NCBI GenBank assembly: GCA_902786205.1
Contig: CADABQ010000002.1
Coordinates: 209,526 to 259,977 of the forward strand
DNA from: an uncultured Lachnospiraceae bacterium
GTDB taxonomy: Bacteria > Bacillota > Clostridia > Lachnospirales > Lachnospiraceae
DNA: 50,452 nt
Direction of reading: 5' to 3'
Under the pieces are notes generated by a model. That model did not search any database. It saw nothing but the letters and a program-made list of their open reading frames with translations, and had not been told where the DNA came from. Position numbers and translations under genes: made by a program. Shown one piece after another: positions 18,216 to 27,097 of the stretch (position 1 is its first letter; each line of letters opens with the position of its first letter).

Positions 18216-19382
18216 ATGAGCGAAGAACAGTGTACGGGGAGTTGTGGAAGTTGTACGGCGGATTGTGCGTCCCGTCAACCAAGCAAAGAAGAATTATTAG
18301 AACCGGCAAATAAATATAGTAAGATAAAAAGAGTGATTGGTGTGGTAAGTGGTAAAGGAGGAGTTGGAAAGTCCTTCGTTACTTCCTATTTATCTGTCTG
18401 TATGCAGAGAAAAGGATATCAGACGGCTATTTTAGATGCAGATATTACCGGACCATCAATTCCAAAATCTTTTGGAATTACTGGAAAAGTAAGCAATGGT
18501 CCACAGGGAATTGTTCCGGCTGAGAGTGAAAATGGTACAAAAGTAATGTCTATCAATCTTTTAATGGACAAAGAAGATGCACCGGTTATTTGGAGAGGAC
18601 CCGTAATTGCAGGGGCCGTAAAACAATTTTGGACAGAGGTTGCATGGGGAAATGTGGAGTATATGTTTGTAGATATGCCTCCTGGTACTGGTGATGTGCC
18701 ATTGACTGTATTTCAGTCACTTCCATTAGATGGCATTATTATTGTTACTTCTCCACAAGAATTGGTATCTATGATTGTAAAAAAAGCTGTGAATATGGCA
18801 AATGCAATGGATATTCCTATTTTAGGTGTAGTTGAGAATTATAGTTATGTGCAATGCGATTGTTGTGGAAAAAAGATGCATGTTTTTGGAGAGAGTCATG
18901 TGGATGAAGTTGCACAGGAATGTGGGTTAAAAGTATTAGCAAAACTGCCAATGGATCCAATGATTGCAAAGCAAGTAGATGCCGGGCAGATTGAAAAATT
19001 GCAAGGAGACTATTTAAAGGAAGCCGTAAACTTTATAGAACAAGTATGTCCTTCTGAAAAGGAAGAAAGCTGGAAAAAAATTGCAGTAGCTACAGGAGCA
19101 GAAGGAGAAGTACATGCACATTTGAAAGAGTGCAACAAATTTACTATTTTTGATATAGATAATGGTAAAATTATTGCAGAAACAGAGTGTAATATTACAG
19201 AGACGGATCAGGAAACAGTGGAAAAATGGCTGACAGATTCAAGTGTGGATGTATTGATTTGTGGAGCAATCGGTTTGGGAGCCATACAGGCATTAATGAA
19301 GCAAAATGTCATGGTCATACCTGGACAAGAAGGAAATGCAAAAAAAGCAGTAGAAGATTTTTTGGCAGAGAATACAAGGTAA
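18216..19382 (+). CDS. mrp: Mrp/NBP35-type Fe-S carrier ATPase with C-terminal NifX-like domain
   Basis: This 388-residue protein has an N-terminal Cys-rich tail (CTGSCGSCTADC). A deviant Walker A P-loop, GKGGVGKS (about 47-54), is typical of Mrp/ParA ATPases. A CDCC metal-binding pair sits near residue 213. The last 110 residues (from about 280, KKIAVATGAEGEVHAHLKEC to NAKKAVEDFL) look like a dinitrogenase cofactor-biosynthesis (NifX/NifB-C) domain. Such fusions occur in anaerobes and suggest Fe-S cluster loading or transfer in the cytosol. The ATG follows AGAAAGGAGA. No operon partner is apparent. Confidence 0.9.
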   Translation: MSEEQCTGSCGSCTADCASRQPSKEELLEPANKYSKIKRVIGVVSGKGGVGKSFVTSYLSVCMQRKGYQTAILDADITGPSIPKSFGITGKVSNGPQGIVPAESENGTKVMSINLLMDKEDAPVIWRGPVIAGAVKQFWTEVAWGNVEYMFVDMPPGTGDVPLTVFQSLPLDGIIIVTSPQELVSMIVKKAVNMANAMDIPILGVVENYSYVQCDCCGKKMHVFGESHVDEVAQECGLKVLAKLPMDPMIAKQVDAGQIEKLQGDYLKEAVNFIEQVCPSEKEESWKKIAVATGAEGEVHAHLKECNKFTIFDIDNGKIIAETECNITETDQETVEKWLTDSSVDVLICGAIGLGAIQALMKQNVMVIPGQEGNAKKAVEDFLAENTR

Positions 19383-19464
19383 TCGTTTCGCTTGCAAACA
19401 GTTACGTAGTCCTGTGAACTGTAATCGAATTAGCATTTCTGCGTGACTGAACTTTAGGAAAGTG

Positions 19465-19493
19465 TTTACAATTTAAATGGTTTGGGGTATAAT
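19465..19493 (+). promoter_or_regulatory. SigA promoter of the aldolase gene
   Basis: TTTACA (19465-19470) and a perfect TATAAT (19488-19493) are separated by 17 bp, about 70 bp before the start codon. Confidence 0.75.
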
Positions 19494-19563
19494 AAAGTTG
19501 ATTATAGGCGGGGTGATAAATGTCACCTGTCAAAAATAAATTATACAAATGGAGGATTTTAAG

Positions 19564-20430
19564 ATGGCATTAGTATCAGCAGCAGAAATGCTTACAAAAG
19601 CAAAAGCAGGAAAATATGCAGTAGGACAGTTCAACATCAACAACTTAGAGTGGACAAAGTCTATTCTTTTAACAGCAGAAGAATTAAAGAGCCCAGTTAT
19701 CCTTGGTGTATCTGAAGGTGCTGGAAAGTATATGTGTGGTTATAAGACAATCGTTGGTATGGTAAACGGTATGTTAGAAGAGTTAAACATTACTGTACCA
19801 GTTGCACTTCACTTAGATCATGGTAGTTATGAAGGTGCAAAGGCTTGTATCGCAGCAGGATTTTCTTCTGTAATGTTTGATGGTTCTCATTATCCAATTG
19901 AAGAAAACGTTGAAAAAACAAAAGAATTAGTTGCAGAGTGCAAAGCTAAGGGACTTTCTATCGAAGCAGAAGTTGGTTCTATCGGTGGAGAAGAAGATGG
20001 TGTTATCGGTGCTGGTGAGTGTGCAGATCCAGAAGAGTGTAAGATGGTTGCAGATTTAGGTGTAACAATGCTTGCAGCTGGTATTGGTAACATTCATGGT
20101 AAATACCCAGAAAACTGGGCTGGATTAAGTTTTGAAACATTAGATGCAATTCAGGCTAAGACAGGAGATATGCCATTAGTTCTTCATGGTGGTACAGGTA
20201 TTCCTGCTGACATGATTAAGAAGGCAATTTCTTTAGGTGTTGCTAAGATCAACGTTAATACAGAGTGCCAGTTAGCATTCCAGGAAGCTACTCGTAAGTA
20301 CATTGAAGAAGGAAAAGACCTTCAGGGTAAGGGATTTGACCCTCGTAAGCTTTTAGCTCCAGGTGCAGAAGCAATTAAGGCAACTGTAAAAGAAAAGATG
20401 GAATTATTCGGATCAGTTGGAAAAGCTTAA
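19564..20430 (+). CDS. fba: Fructose-1,6-bisphosphate aldolase, class II
   Basis: This 288-residue zinc-dependent aldolase of glycolysis and gluconeogenesis cleaves fructose-1,6-bisphosphate to DHAP and glyceraldehyde-3-phosphate. Visible features are LHLDHGSYEGAKACI (catalytic Asp and zinc His), VMFDGSHYPIEENV, EAEVGSIGGEED, GIGNIHGKYP (zinc His), LHGGTGIP (zinc His, phosphate loop) and KINVNTECQ. The ATG at 19564 is used because TGGAGGATTTT precedes it; the ATG at 19549 overlaps that site. Codon use is strongly biased, as expected for an abundant enzyme. It is a single-gene unit with promoter and terminator. Confidence 0.97.
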   Translation: MALVSAAEMLTKAKAGKYAVGQFNINNLEWTKSILLTAEELKSPVILGVSEGAGKYMCGYKTIVGMVNGMLEELNITVPVALHLDHGSYEGAKACIAAGFSSVMFDGSHYPIEENVEKTKELVAECKAKGLSIEAEVGSIGGEEDGVIGAGECADPEECKMVADLGVTMLAAGIGNIHGKYPENWAGLSFETLDAIQAKTGDMPLVLHGGTGIPADMIKKAISLGVAKINVNTECQLAFQEATRKYIEEGKDLQGKGFDPRKLLAPGAEAIKATVKEKMELFGSVGKA

Positions 20431-20452
20431 TTTTTCTTGATAGAATAAAACT

Positions 20453-20489
20453 GCTGTCTCATAGATACTGTGAGGCAGCTTTTTCTTTT
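20453..20489 (+). terminator. Intrinsic terminator of the aldolase gene
   Basis: GCTGTCTCA pairs with TGAGGCAGC (one G-T pair) and is followed by TTTTTCTTTT. Confidence 0.88.
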
Positions 20490-20595
20490 GTGCAAATGAA
20501 AGTATCAAAAGAAAAATGCTACGCAAGGGTCCTTGATTTGCTAAATCATATACAGTAGGAACCAGCATTTCTGATTGGTGAATAACTACTTATAA

Positions 20596-20715
20596 AATGT
20601 ACTCTCGGAGTCTCTTTGTGCCTGATTTTGCAAAATGGTTTTTTGTCAGATATGCACAAATTTATGAGGCGTACGTGGAGCGTACGTTGAGCAAGGGAGA
20701 TTCCGAGAGTACATT
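20596..20715. repeat. 120-bp inverted-repeat element upstream of the 20737 gene
   Basis: AATGTACTCTCGGAGTCTC at the left pairs with GAGATTCCGAGAGTACATT at the right, 18 of 19 positions. Inside are a second dyad (TTTGTGC...GCACAAA) and a GCGTACG repeat (GCGTACGTGGAGCGTACG), so the transcript could fold into a branched structure. It ends a few bases before the ribosome site of the next gene. It could be a MITE or a cis-regulatory RNA. The rest of the gap 20431-20736 holds only the aldolase terminator. Confidence 0.6.
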
Positions 20716-20736
20716 AAAAAAGAGGGGAGGTATATT

Positions 20737-21669
20737 ATGGATAAAATGGACTATAAAGAATTTATGGTAAAGAATGATTTGAAAGTAGAAGGGAATTTGG
20801 CATATGGGAATGTAAAAGGATACCCGCTTCTTGTTCGAAAGAAAATGGGAAAAAATGTGGAGTTATCTTTTTATTTAGAGGATGATCCATGGAAAAAAAT
20901 TCGAGAGAAAATAATAGAATATGCAAAATTATCAAAAGCATCGGTTTGTTTTGAAAATCAGCATGTGATATGGAATACTAAATTGGGAAAAAGGGAATAT
21001 ACCAGATTTCAGGAGATGCTATATGGTATTGTTCGTATTTTTAAAGAAAAGGGTGTAAAACCACCGAAAAGATGTGTAATCTGCGGGGAAGTACATTCTG
21101 ATTCTTTTGCAGTAATAGATGGGGGAAATCATCCATTACATAGGGCGTGTTTGCAAGAGCAGTTAAATCTCACACGAGAGCGGGTGCATAGTGGAAGTTA
21201 TGTACTTGGAGTTTTAGGCGGACTTTTGGGTTGTCTCATAGGAAGTCTGCCATGCATACTTTCCTTGAGTTTGATAGGAAAAACATTTTGTGTGTTATTT
21301 TTGTTTATTCCGCCATGCATTTATTACTGTTGTAAATTAGTAAAAGGAAAAATGAATTATTTTGTATTTTGGATGTCTGTAATCCTTTCCTTCCTAAGTG
21401 TTTACATTATGGAACTTTCCGCATTAACAAGATATAATTTGTTACAACAAAATCTTCCATTTGAAGGATATTACATAATGCGAATTTTAGAAAAGTTGCT
21501 GTCATATAAGGGCATTTGGTTAAAGCTTACAAGCTCAGCAGGTTTAAACTTTGTTTTTGCGCTTATGGGCATTTTGATTAATTGGGAATTGATTAGCCAG
21601 ACAAGTTTGAAAGCAGAGGAAAATGTAGTGGAAGTAATCAATACGATTAATTATGAAAATAAAAATTGA
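20737..21669 (+). CDS. Zinc-motif membrane protein, function unknown
   Basis: This 310-residue protein has a soluble N-terminal half of about 150 residues and four to five C-terminal hydrophobic helices (from about 150). A treble-clef-like motif (CVICGE near 107-112, then HPLHRACL) suggests one bound zinc. AGAGGGGAGG precedes the ATG at good spacing. It is convergent with the sortase gene at 21736, with a short hairpin between (AAGGGGCTAAAAACCCCTT). I do not recognise a named family. The layout of zinc motif plus helices suggests a membrane sensor or quality-control protein, but this is inference. Confidence 0.7.
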   Translation: MDKMDYKEFMVKNDLKVEGNLAYGNVKGYPLLVRKKMGKNVELSFYLEDDPWKKIREKIIEYAKLSKASVCFENQHVIWNTKLGKREYTRFQEMLYGIVRIFKEKGVKPPKRCVICGEVHSDSFAVIDGGNHPLHRACLQEQLNLTRERVHSGSYVLGVLGGLLGCLIGSLPCILSLSLIGKTFCVLFLFIPPCIYYCCKLVKGKMNYFVFWMSVILSFLSVYIMELSALTRYNLLQQNLPFEGYYIMRILEKLLSYKGIWLKLTSSAGLNFVFALMGILINWELISQTSLKAEENVVEVINTINYENKN

Positions 21670-21735
21670 AAGGAAATATATTTATGTCAGAAGGGGCTAA
21701 AAACCCCTTCTTTCATTTTATAGTAATGCTCTTAT

Positions 21736-22428
21736 TTATTGATAAACGTAATCTTCTTTATAATCATCAATCGAATCTAAGATTGCCCGTACAATAATTC
21801 GGTGATCTGCAACTCCGATTGGCTCGCAGGATGTTAGGGTGATACAACTGATCCCCTGACTGTAAATAGGTGACCAGTCAGTTTCTTCCACAATAGTAGT
21901 CTTATCATATTTGTAACGATAGATTTTTTCCTTATCGGAAAGATAAATAAAATCACCATCACACAATGTATCAATATAGTAAAAGAACCATTCACTAATG
22001 ATACCATTGTGGCTTTTATTTCGGTGAGCGGCAATACTTACATTTCGATCCCCTTCACCGGGGAGTTGGGAATATTCATAAAGTCCGGGTCCCTTGTTTA
22101 AAGCTTCTTTTTTTGTGCCATCTTGCACAGGTTCTGTAAGTTTTAGTTTTGGAATGTGTAATATAAAATCACCACTCTTATAATGCTGACGTTCTTTTGT
22201 AATAAATAGTTTATCATAAGGAAGATTTTTATCACGAGAATATAGGTCCAAAGTTGGCTTTGGTTTGGTTGTGATAGGTGTTTGTGTGAAAATCGTAGTA
22301 GGATTTTTCTTATTATTTACAAAAGTGGTTTCCTTTTTTTCCTGTATGTTTATTTTAGTTCCAGGCAGAAAAAGGAAACATATACTAGACAATATAAGTG
22401 TTGCTAAACATAAAAGAAAACGTTTCAT
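21736..22428 (-). CDS. Sortase (class D/E-like)
   Basis: This 230-residue transpeptidase has an N-terminal signal anchor (about 4-22) and a Thr/Lys/Pro linker. The sortase fold carries the catalytic triad His in AAHRNKSH, Cys in TLTSCEPIG and Arg in HRIIVRA. Sortases cut LPXTG-type motifs and attach proteins to peptidoglycan or pili. The LPQTG protein encoded at 24414 is the obvious substrate nearby. It is transcribed on the minus strand, downstream of the SARP-type regulator, with about 118 bp between. Confidence 0.92.
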   Translation of the reverse strand: MKRFLLCLATLILSSICFLFLPGTKINIQEKKETTFVNNKKNPTTIFTQTPITTKPKPTLDLYSRDKNLPYDKLFITKERQHYKSGDFILHIPKLKLTEPVQDGTKKEALNKGPGLYEYSQLPGEGDRNVSIAAHRNKSHNGIISEWFFYYIDTLCDGDFIYLSDKEKIYRYKYDKTTIVEETDWSPIYSQGISCITLTSCEPIGVADHRIIVRAILDSIDDYKEDYVYQ

Positions 22429-22546
22429 AAATAAGCACCTTTCATTGTGTGTGTGGAATACAGAGTATTTATAAAATTTTCGGTTTGCATAAAAACTTTG
22501 ACAATATTAGGATAACCATAGAAACGTATAGAACGGTTTCTTGGAG

Positions 22547-23758
22547 TTATTCATCGTTGACAATTTGTTCTAGTTTGTATTTTAATCGTAAAATACTTCT
22601 GCGATTTGCCTGGTAGTATTGTTTGATAATACGTTCCATGACCATTCCACCATCTTCGTAGGTGATATTTGGTAATAGGATAACGTATTGTGCACCACTA
22701 TAGCGAGAAACCACATCACCACGTCGTAAACTGGAATTAATAGCTGTTTCCAGTCTTTTCATGGCAGCATCTAATTTGTTTAAAGAAGGTATTTCATCAT
22801 TTGCATCGTATACGGTCAATAAGCATAAGTAGACGGAACGCCCTTCTCTGGAAGCCTGTCTTGCAATCAAACGGTAGGTTTCTTTGAAAATACAATATTC
22901 ACAAAAGAAAGGTCCCATTTTAAAGTCAGCTTCTTTTAAATCATTTTGAATAATATTTAAATCGGTTTCCAATGTTTTTTGGGTGCGTATAATACTTAAA
23001 TACTGTTCCCTTAATTCTTTAGAGGGTTTTACTCCTAAATTAGTATATAGAAAGTTAGTTGTTTGTTCATAGTGATTGAGCGCGGCAAAAGAATTTCCCT
23101 GGTCGATCATGGTTTGTATAAATATACAATGTAGTGTTTCGTCAAAACGTTCAATTTGCAGTGCTTTGGAACAATAATATTCTATTGTATCATATGCATT
23201 AAGTTTGCTTAGTAATCGAAAAAAGTTTTTAGCCGTATCCACATAAAGATTATGATAGTAGGTGGATAAGGGAATGACCCAAAGCTCTGTAGCGTGTTTG
23301 GTCATAAAATCACCTTTATATAAATCAAGAGCTTGTTTGTAATAAAGAATTCGTTCTTCCTCTGCAAGGGTTTCATCATTTGCCATTTTGCTAAAACGTT
23401 CAAATTCTTCAATATCAATCACACAGGGAATTTTATTGTTCCATTGGTAAGACCCTTGAGTGGATAAAATAAAATTTTCATTATGAATGGCAATAGGGTC
23501 CAATAAATGTCTGGAACGGGAAAGTAACGTTTTTAACGCGTTTACGGGGTTTGCGCTATCTTCATCCGGCCAGAGCATATCAATATAGTCAGTCTGGGAA
23601 AGATGTTTATTACGGTGAGAAATGATAAAACCTAGTAAATTCCACATTTTTTTAGAACGATTAGCGGTTTCTTCTATTTTAGTGCCATTATTATCAATTG
23701 CAAAACTTCCTAACATTGAAATCTGAATAGGTGTTGATTTATTATGGTTAGATTCCAT
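22547..23758 (-). CDS. SARP/BTAD-type transcriptional regulator with GGDEF-like C-terminal domain
   Basis: A 403-residue protein. An N-terminal winged-helix OmpR/SARP DNA-binding domain (about 10-110, with NRSKKMWNLLGFIISHRNKHLS and NPVNALKTLLSRSRHLL) is followed by a bacterial transcriptional activator domain of TPR-like helices (about 125-275). The C-terminal part resembles a diguanylate cyclase domain, but the signature is SGAQY where GGDEF would be, so catalysis is unlikely. The ATG at 23758 is used because AGGAGGTTTACA precedes it. It lies divergently upstream of the LPXTG surface-protein operon and probably controls it and the sortase. Confidence 0.85.
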   Translation of the reverse strand: MESNHNKSTPIQISMLGSFAIDNNGTKIEETANRSKKMWNLLGFIISHRNKHLSQTDYIDMLWPDEDSANPVNALKTLLSRSRHLLDPIAIHNENFILSTQGSYQWNNKIPCVIDIEEFERFSKMANDETLAEEERILYYKQALDLYKGDFMTKHATELWVIPLSTYYHNLYVDTAKNFFRLLSKLNAYDTIEYYCSKALQIERFDETLHCIFIQTMIDQGNSFAALNHYEQTTNFLYTNLGVKPSKELREQYLSIIRTQKTLETDLNIIQNDLKEADFKMGPFFCEYCIFKETYRLIARQASREGRSVYLCLLTVYDANDEIPSLNKLDAAMKRLETAINSSLRRGDVVSRYSGAQYVILLPNITYEDGGMVMERIIKQYYQANRRSILRLKYKLEQIVNDE

Positions 23759-23789
23759 TGTAAACCTCCTGAAAAAGTATAGAACTACG

Positions 23790-23872
23790 TTGTCACTGTT
23801 GTGTATAAAACGGGGAAAAACTGGAAAAATATTACTGTTCACAAAAAGTGTAATAATTGTAACTGATGTGTA
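23790..23872. promoter_or_regulatory. Pair of 16-bp direct repeats, possible regulator binding sites
   Basis: TTGTCACTGTTGTGTA (23790-23805) recurs as TTGTAACTGATGTGTA (23857-23872), 14 of 16 matching. SARP-type regulators bind direct repeats, and this pair lies in the gap between the regulator and the operon it faces. The rest of 23759-24078 is AT-rich and non-coding. Confidence 0.4.
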
Positions 23873-24078
23873 ACCCGTTTATAGTATTATAAACTTGCTT
23901 CTCATAAACATACATAAAATGTGATGTATCGTTTAAAGCAAAATTCTCATTTGCAAGAGAGTGTAAAAATAAAATTGAATTGCAACAGAAAAGGTTCTGT
24001 AAAATCCATTTTATATCATTCTACAATAAGTAGATAAAAAAATCTATAATAATTCTATTTTAACAGAGGAGGAAAATC

Positions 24079-24243
24079 GTGGGGAATAGAAAAAATACTA
24101 CATTTGTTGTAAAAATTATGAATGAACAAAACGAAAGTTGGCAGGGAAGTGTAACCCTGGCAGAGACAAATGAAACAAAATATTTTAGAAGTGCATTGGA
24201 ATTATTACATATGATGGAAGAGGTCATAGAAAAAGCACAATAA
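24079..24243 (+). CDS. 54-residue protein with WQG...FRSALELL motif
   Basis: The frame starts with GTG after a strong ribosome site (CAGAGGAGGAAAATC) and ends TAA at 24243. The sequence has WQGSVTLAE followed by KYFRSALELLHMMEEV, a pattern I know from small proteins encoded beside LPXTG or regulator genes in Lachnospiraceae. The end of the 151-residue protein at 27098 has the same pattern. It is the first gene of the probable surface-protein operon. Function unknown; it could be a small regulator of the divergent SARP protein. Confidence 0.7.
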   Translation: MGNRKNTTFVVKIMNEQNESWQGSVTLAETNETKYFRSALELLHMMEEVIEKAQ

Positions 24244-24289
24244 TAAGCATTTTTACAAAATATTTTACGTAATGTAATAAGGAGAGTAT

Positions 24290-24409
24290 ATGCGAATGTC
24301 CGCTTTACTACAGTGCAAACAAAGGACTAGTGTAATATGGGACCATCGTACAAAAAATCAGAGAAATAGAGTTTCGAAACGCCGAATAAATCAGAAAAGA
24401 AGGGAGTAA
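24290..24409 (+). CDS. Possible 39-residue basic peptide upstream of the surface protein
   Basis: An ATG follows AATAAGGAGAGTAT at ideal spacing and opens a 39-codon frame rich in Arg and Lys (RTKNQRNRVSKRRINQ). It ends 4 bp before the ATG of the LPXTG gene. Such spacing would couple translation of the surface protein to this peptide. No family is recognised and chance cannot be excluded, but the ribosome site is strong. Confidence 0.4.
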   Translation: MRMSALLQCKQRTSVIWDHRTKNQRNRVSKRRINQKRRE

Positions 24410-24413
24410 ATCA

Positions 24414-27065
24414 ATGAAAAGATTACTATGGAAAAGAATTGTGGCGCTTGGATTAATGGTTATTATGATTGTGATAGGTGGAAGTACTGGGGATACTATT
24501 TTAAAGAGTAGTCCTGTTTATGCAAAACAGGAAAGTATAAGTAATAGTGTGAATATGGATGCCTCCGCTTTGAAAGTATCTGTGGATTTTTTTGATTACA
24601 ATTTAAAAAAGTATAAAGGCGAAGATGTGGATAAAAACACGAAAATAGCATTGAACGCGTATGCTTTAGAAAAGATAACTTCTGGTAGCAGCATAAACGC
24701 AAAGCAGGTGTTTTTATTTGGCGGAGAACGAAATGCAGGACAGACAGGACTGCATAATGTTTGGACAGGACGTGGAAAGGCACAATATCAGGGAATTGTA
24801 AAATCAGAATTGGATAAGGACGGAAAGTTACAATTTAATGAAGCAGCAGGAATTTATGGAGTGAATTTATTTCCGGAACAAGGGGATCATTCTATGGATG
24901 ATGTGATTAAGCCTTACTACAATGCAAATTTTCAATTTTTAGATGATAATGGAACTTTTATTTTTGATAGTGGAAGATTTGCAGCTTATAATTTGAAAAA
25001 AATTAGTGAGACAGAATCTTCGATAAAAATAGATATGACCCAGAAGGGACCACTATTTTCAGATAAAACGGGAACATTTGGAAATCAATATGGCTTTTTC
25101 CCATTTAATACGGCCAGTGAAAATGATTTAAAGGCAAAGGAAGCCCGCCATCATATGTTTGGCATGAAGATGGAACTAGATTTTTATATGCCGGAGGATG
25201 GCCGTATCGTAACAGAGGATGAAACCAAAGAAGAAGATATGGTATTTAAATTTTCTGGAGATGATGATGTCTGGGTATTTATTGACGGAAAGTTAGCATT
25301 AGATTTAGGTGGAATCCATGATACGGTAGGTGGAGAAATCAATTTTGCGACAGGAGATATTACTTATGAAAGGGAAACTACGGGAGGAACGCCGACACAA
25401 GTAAAAAATATTTATACTGCATATCCAGAAATAAAAAGAGATACTTTTTCCGAACATAAACTAACAATGTTTTATTTAGAACGTGGTGAATACGATTCAA
25501 ACTGTAAAATTACATTTAATATTCCTACGATTATTGAAAATGAGGACATTAGTATAAAAAAGAAGGTAGTAAATGCACCGAAGGATAATACAGACACATA
25601 TCATTTTGCATTATACACGGGTGAGGAGAAGAATAATGTAAATAAAGTATACAAAGGAACGTATAAAGTGTATGATAAACAAAATGTATTTGTGGAAGAA
25701 CGGACGGCAACGGAAGGAATCATTACCTTAAAAGCAGAGGAAACTGCTGTGGTAAAGAGGACAAAGGTTGCACTGGGGCAATACTATAAAGTAAAAGAAA
25801 TAATAGATGAAAAACGTTATACGGCAGAATGGTTTTCTACTGGAGATGATAGTAATGCTGCGTCAGGGAAAGGCACACAAACGGATATACTTGTTAGGGA
25901 TTCTGAACATCCGAAAGGAAGTCATATAGAGTTTACAAATACGTATCTTACGTACACAAATCTTTCTTTAAAAAAGGTTGTAGATTCTTCAAAATATAAT
26001 GGAGATCCATTTTTATTTATTGTTTCTATTGGAGAAAAAGAATATAATGTTGTATTAAAGGACGGGGAGGAACGAATTTTTGAACAGATTCCATGCGGCA
26101 CTGTATTTAAAATTACAGAGGTTTTAACACCAGGTTCCATTTATACCACCCCTGATGCAGTTGTAGATGGGCAGCAGACTTCGGTAAAAACAGAAACGGT
26201 ATCCGGCTATGCCATTACTGGTAAATTAGAGGAATCGTTAAAGGAAGGATATGTTACAAAAGTTATTTATACAAATCATGGCAAAAAAGAAACGCCTACA
26301 CCAGAGGTAACACCAACACCAATTGTGTCGGAGACGCCAGAGATAACAGAAACACCAGAAATAACGGGGACACCAGAGGTATCAGAAACACCAGAGTCAA
26401 CCCAAACACCGACAATAACACCAATGGTAATTGTAACACCAAAGCCGACGGAAACGCCGGAGATAACAGAAACACCAAATGTATCGAACACACCAGAGCC
26501 GACAAAGACACCACAGATGACGATTACACCGGAACCGACAAAAACGCCAACTGCATTAGAGACGCCAAAACCAACAGAAACGCCGGAGATAACGGGAACA
26601 CCAAATGTGCCAAACACACCGGAACCTACTCAAACACCAGTGAGAACAGAGGCACCAGAAATAACGGTGACACCAACAAGTCCCGCTCCGACAGTGGATA
26701 TTCCAGAAGATACAGAAATCCCAGGAGCATCTCCGGTACCATTGCCAACAGATGTCGAAAAACCAGAGGATACAAGTCTTCCAGAGGATATTATTCCAGG
26801 CGATAATATACCAAACAATCCACCAGAAGTAGTACCAACAAAGAAACCAACTGAGAAAAAGGATACTTCAAAGGAAGATGAGACGATTATTGTAGAGGAT
26901 ATACCATCGCATTTGCCACAGACAGGTGGTATTGGGAAAAAAATAGAGAGTGCAAAGAAAAGGATGTGGATATTTCTATTACCAGTAGTTGTTTGTATTG
27001 GTGGAATTCTATATCTATGGGGGACGAAAAAAAGTAGAAAGAAAAAAGAAGGAAAGGAATCCTAA
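24414..27065 (+). CDS. LPXTG-anchored surface protein with fibro-slime domain
   Basis: This 883-residue protein has a signal peptide (about 1-38). A large N-terminal region contains the fibro-slime signature FSGDDDVWVFIDGKLALDLG (about 279-298). Two Cna-B/prealbumin-like beta domains follow, with starts NEDISIKKKVV and YTNLSLKKVVD. Then come about 150 residues of Thr/Pro/Glu repeats, the sorting motif LPQTG (about 833), a helix and a Lys/Arg tail. It should be exported and fixed to the wall by the nearby sortase and probably serves in adhesion. It may be pilus-like, since the Cna-B domains can form isopeptide links. AAGAAGGGAG precedes the ATG. Confidence 0.92.
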   Translation: MKRLLWKRIVALGLMVIMIVIGGSTGDTILKSSPVYAKQESISNSVNMDASALKVSVDFFDYNLKKYKGEDVDKNTKIALNAYALEKITSGSSINAKQVFLFGGERNAGQTGLHNVWTGRGKAQYQGIVKSELDKDGKLQFNEAAGIYGVNLFPEQGDHSMDDVIKPYYNANFQFLDDNGTFIFDSGRFAAYNLKKISETESSIKIDMTQKGPLFSDKTGTFGNQYGFFPFNTASENDLKAKEARHHMFGMKMELDFYMPEDGRIVTEDETKEEDMVFKFSGDDDVWVFIDGKLALDLGGIHDTVGGEINFATGDITYERETTGGTPTQVKNIYTAYPEIKRDTFSEHKLTMFYLERGEYDSNCKITFNIPTIIENEDISIKKKVVNAPKDNTDTYHFALYTGEEKNNVNKVYKGTYKVYDKQNVFVEERTATEGIITLKAEETAVVKRTKVALGQYYKVKEIIDEKRYTAEWFSTGDDSNAASGKGTQTDILVRDSEHPKGSHIEFTNTYLTYTNLSLKKVVDSSKYNGDPFLFIVSIGEKEYNVVLKDGEERIFEQIPCGTVFKITEVLTPGSIYTTPDAVVDGQQTSVKTETVSGYAITGKLEESLKEGYVTKVIYTNHGKKETPTPEVTPTPIVSETPEITETPEITGTPEVSETPESTQTPTITPMVIVTPKPTETPEITETPNVSNTPEPTKTPQMTITPEPTKTPTALETPKPTETPEITGTPNVPNTPEPTQTPVRTEAPEITVTPTSPAPTVDIPEDTEIPGASPVPLPTDVEKPEDTSLPEDIIPGDNIPNNPPEVVPTKKPTEKKDTSKEDETIIVEDIPSHLPQTGGIGKKIESAKKRMWIFLLPVVVCIGGILYLWGTKKSRKKKEGKES

Positions 27066-27097
27066 GTATTCCTTTAAGATAAAGAGGCGAAATACAA

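Noticed and set aside
26276..26617. Minus-strand ORFs of repeated Val-Gly-Val-Phe opposite the Thr/Pro region
   Set aside because: They are the antisense of the TP-rich repeat region of the LPXTG gene.
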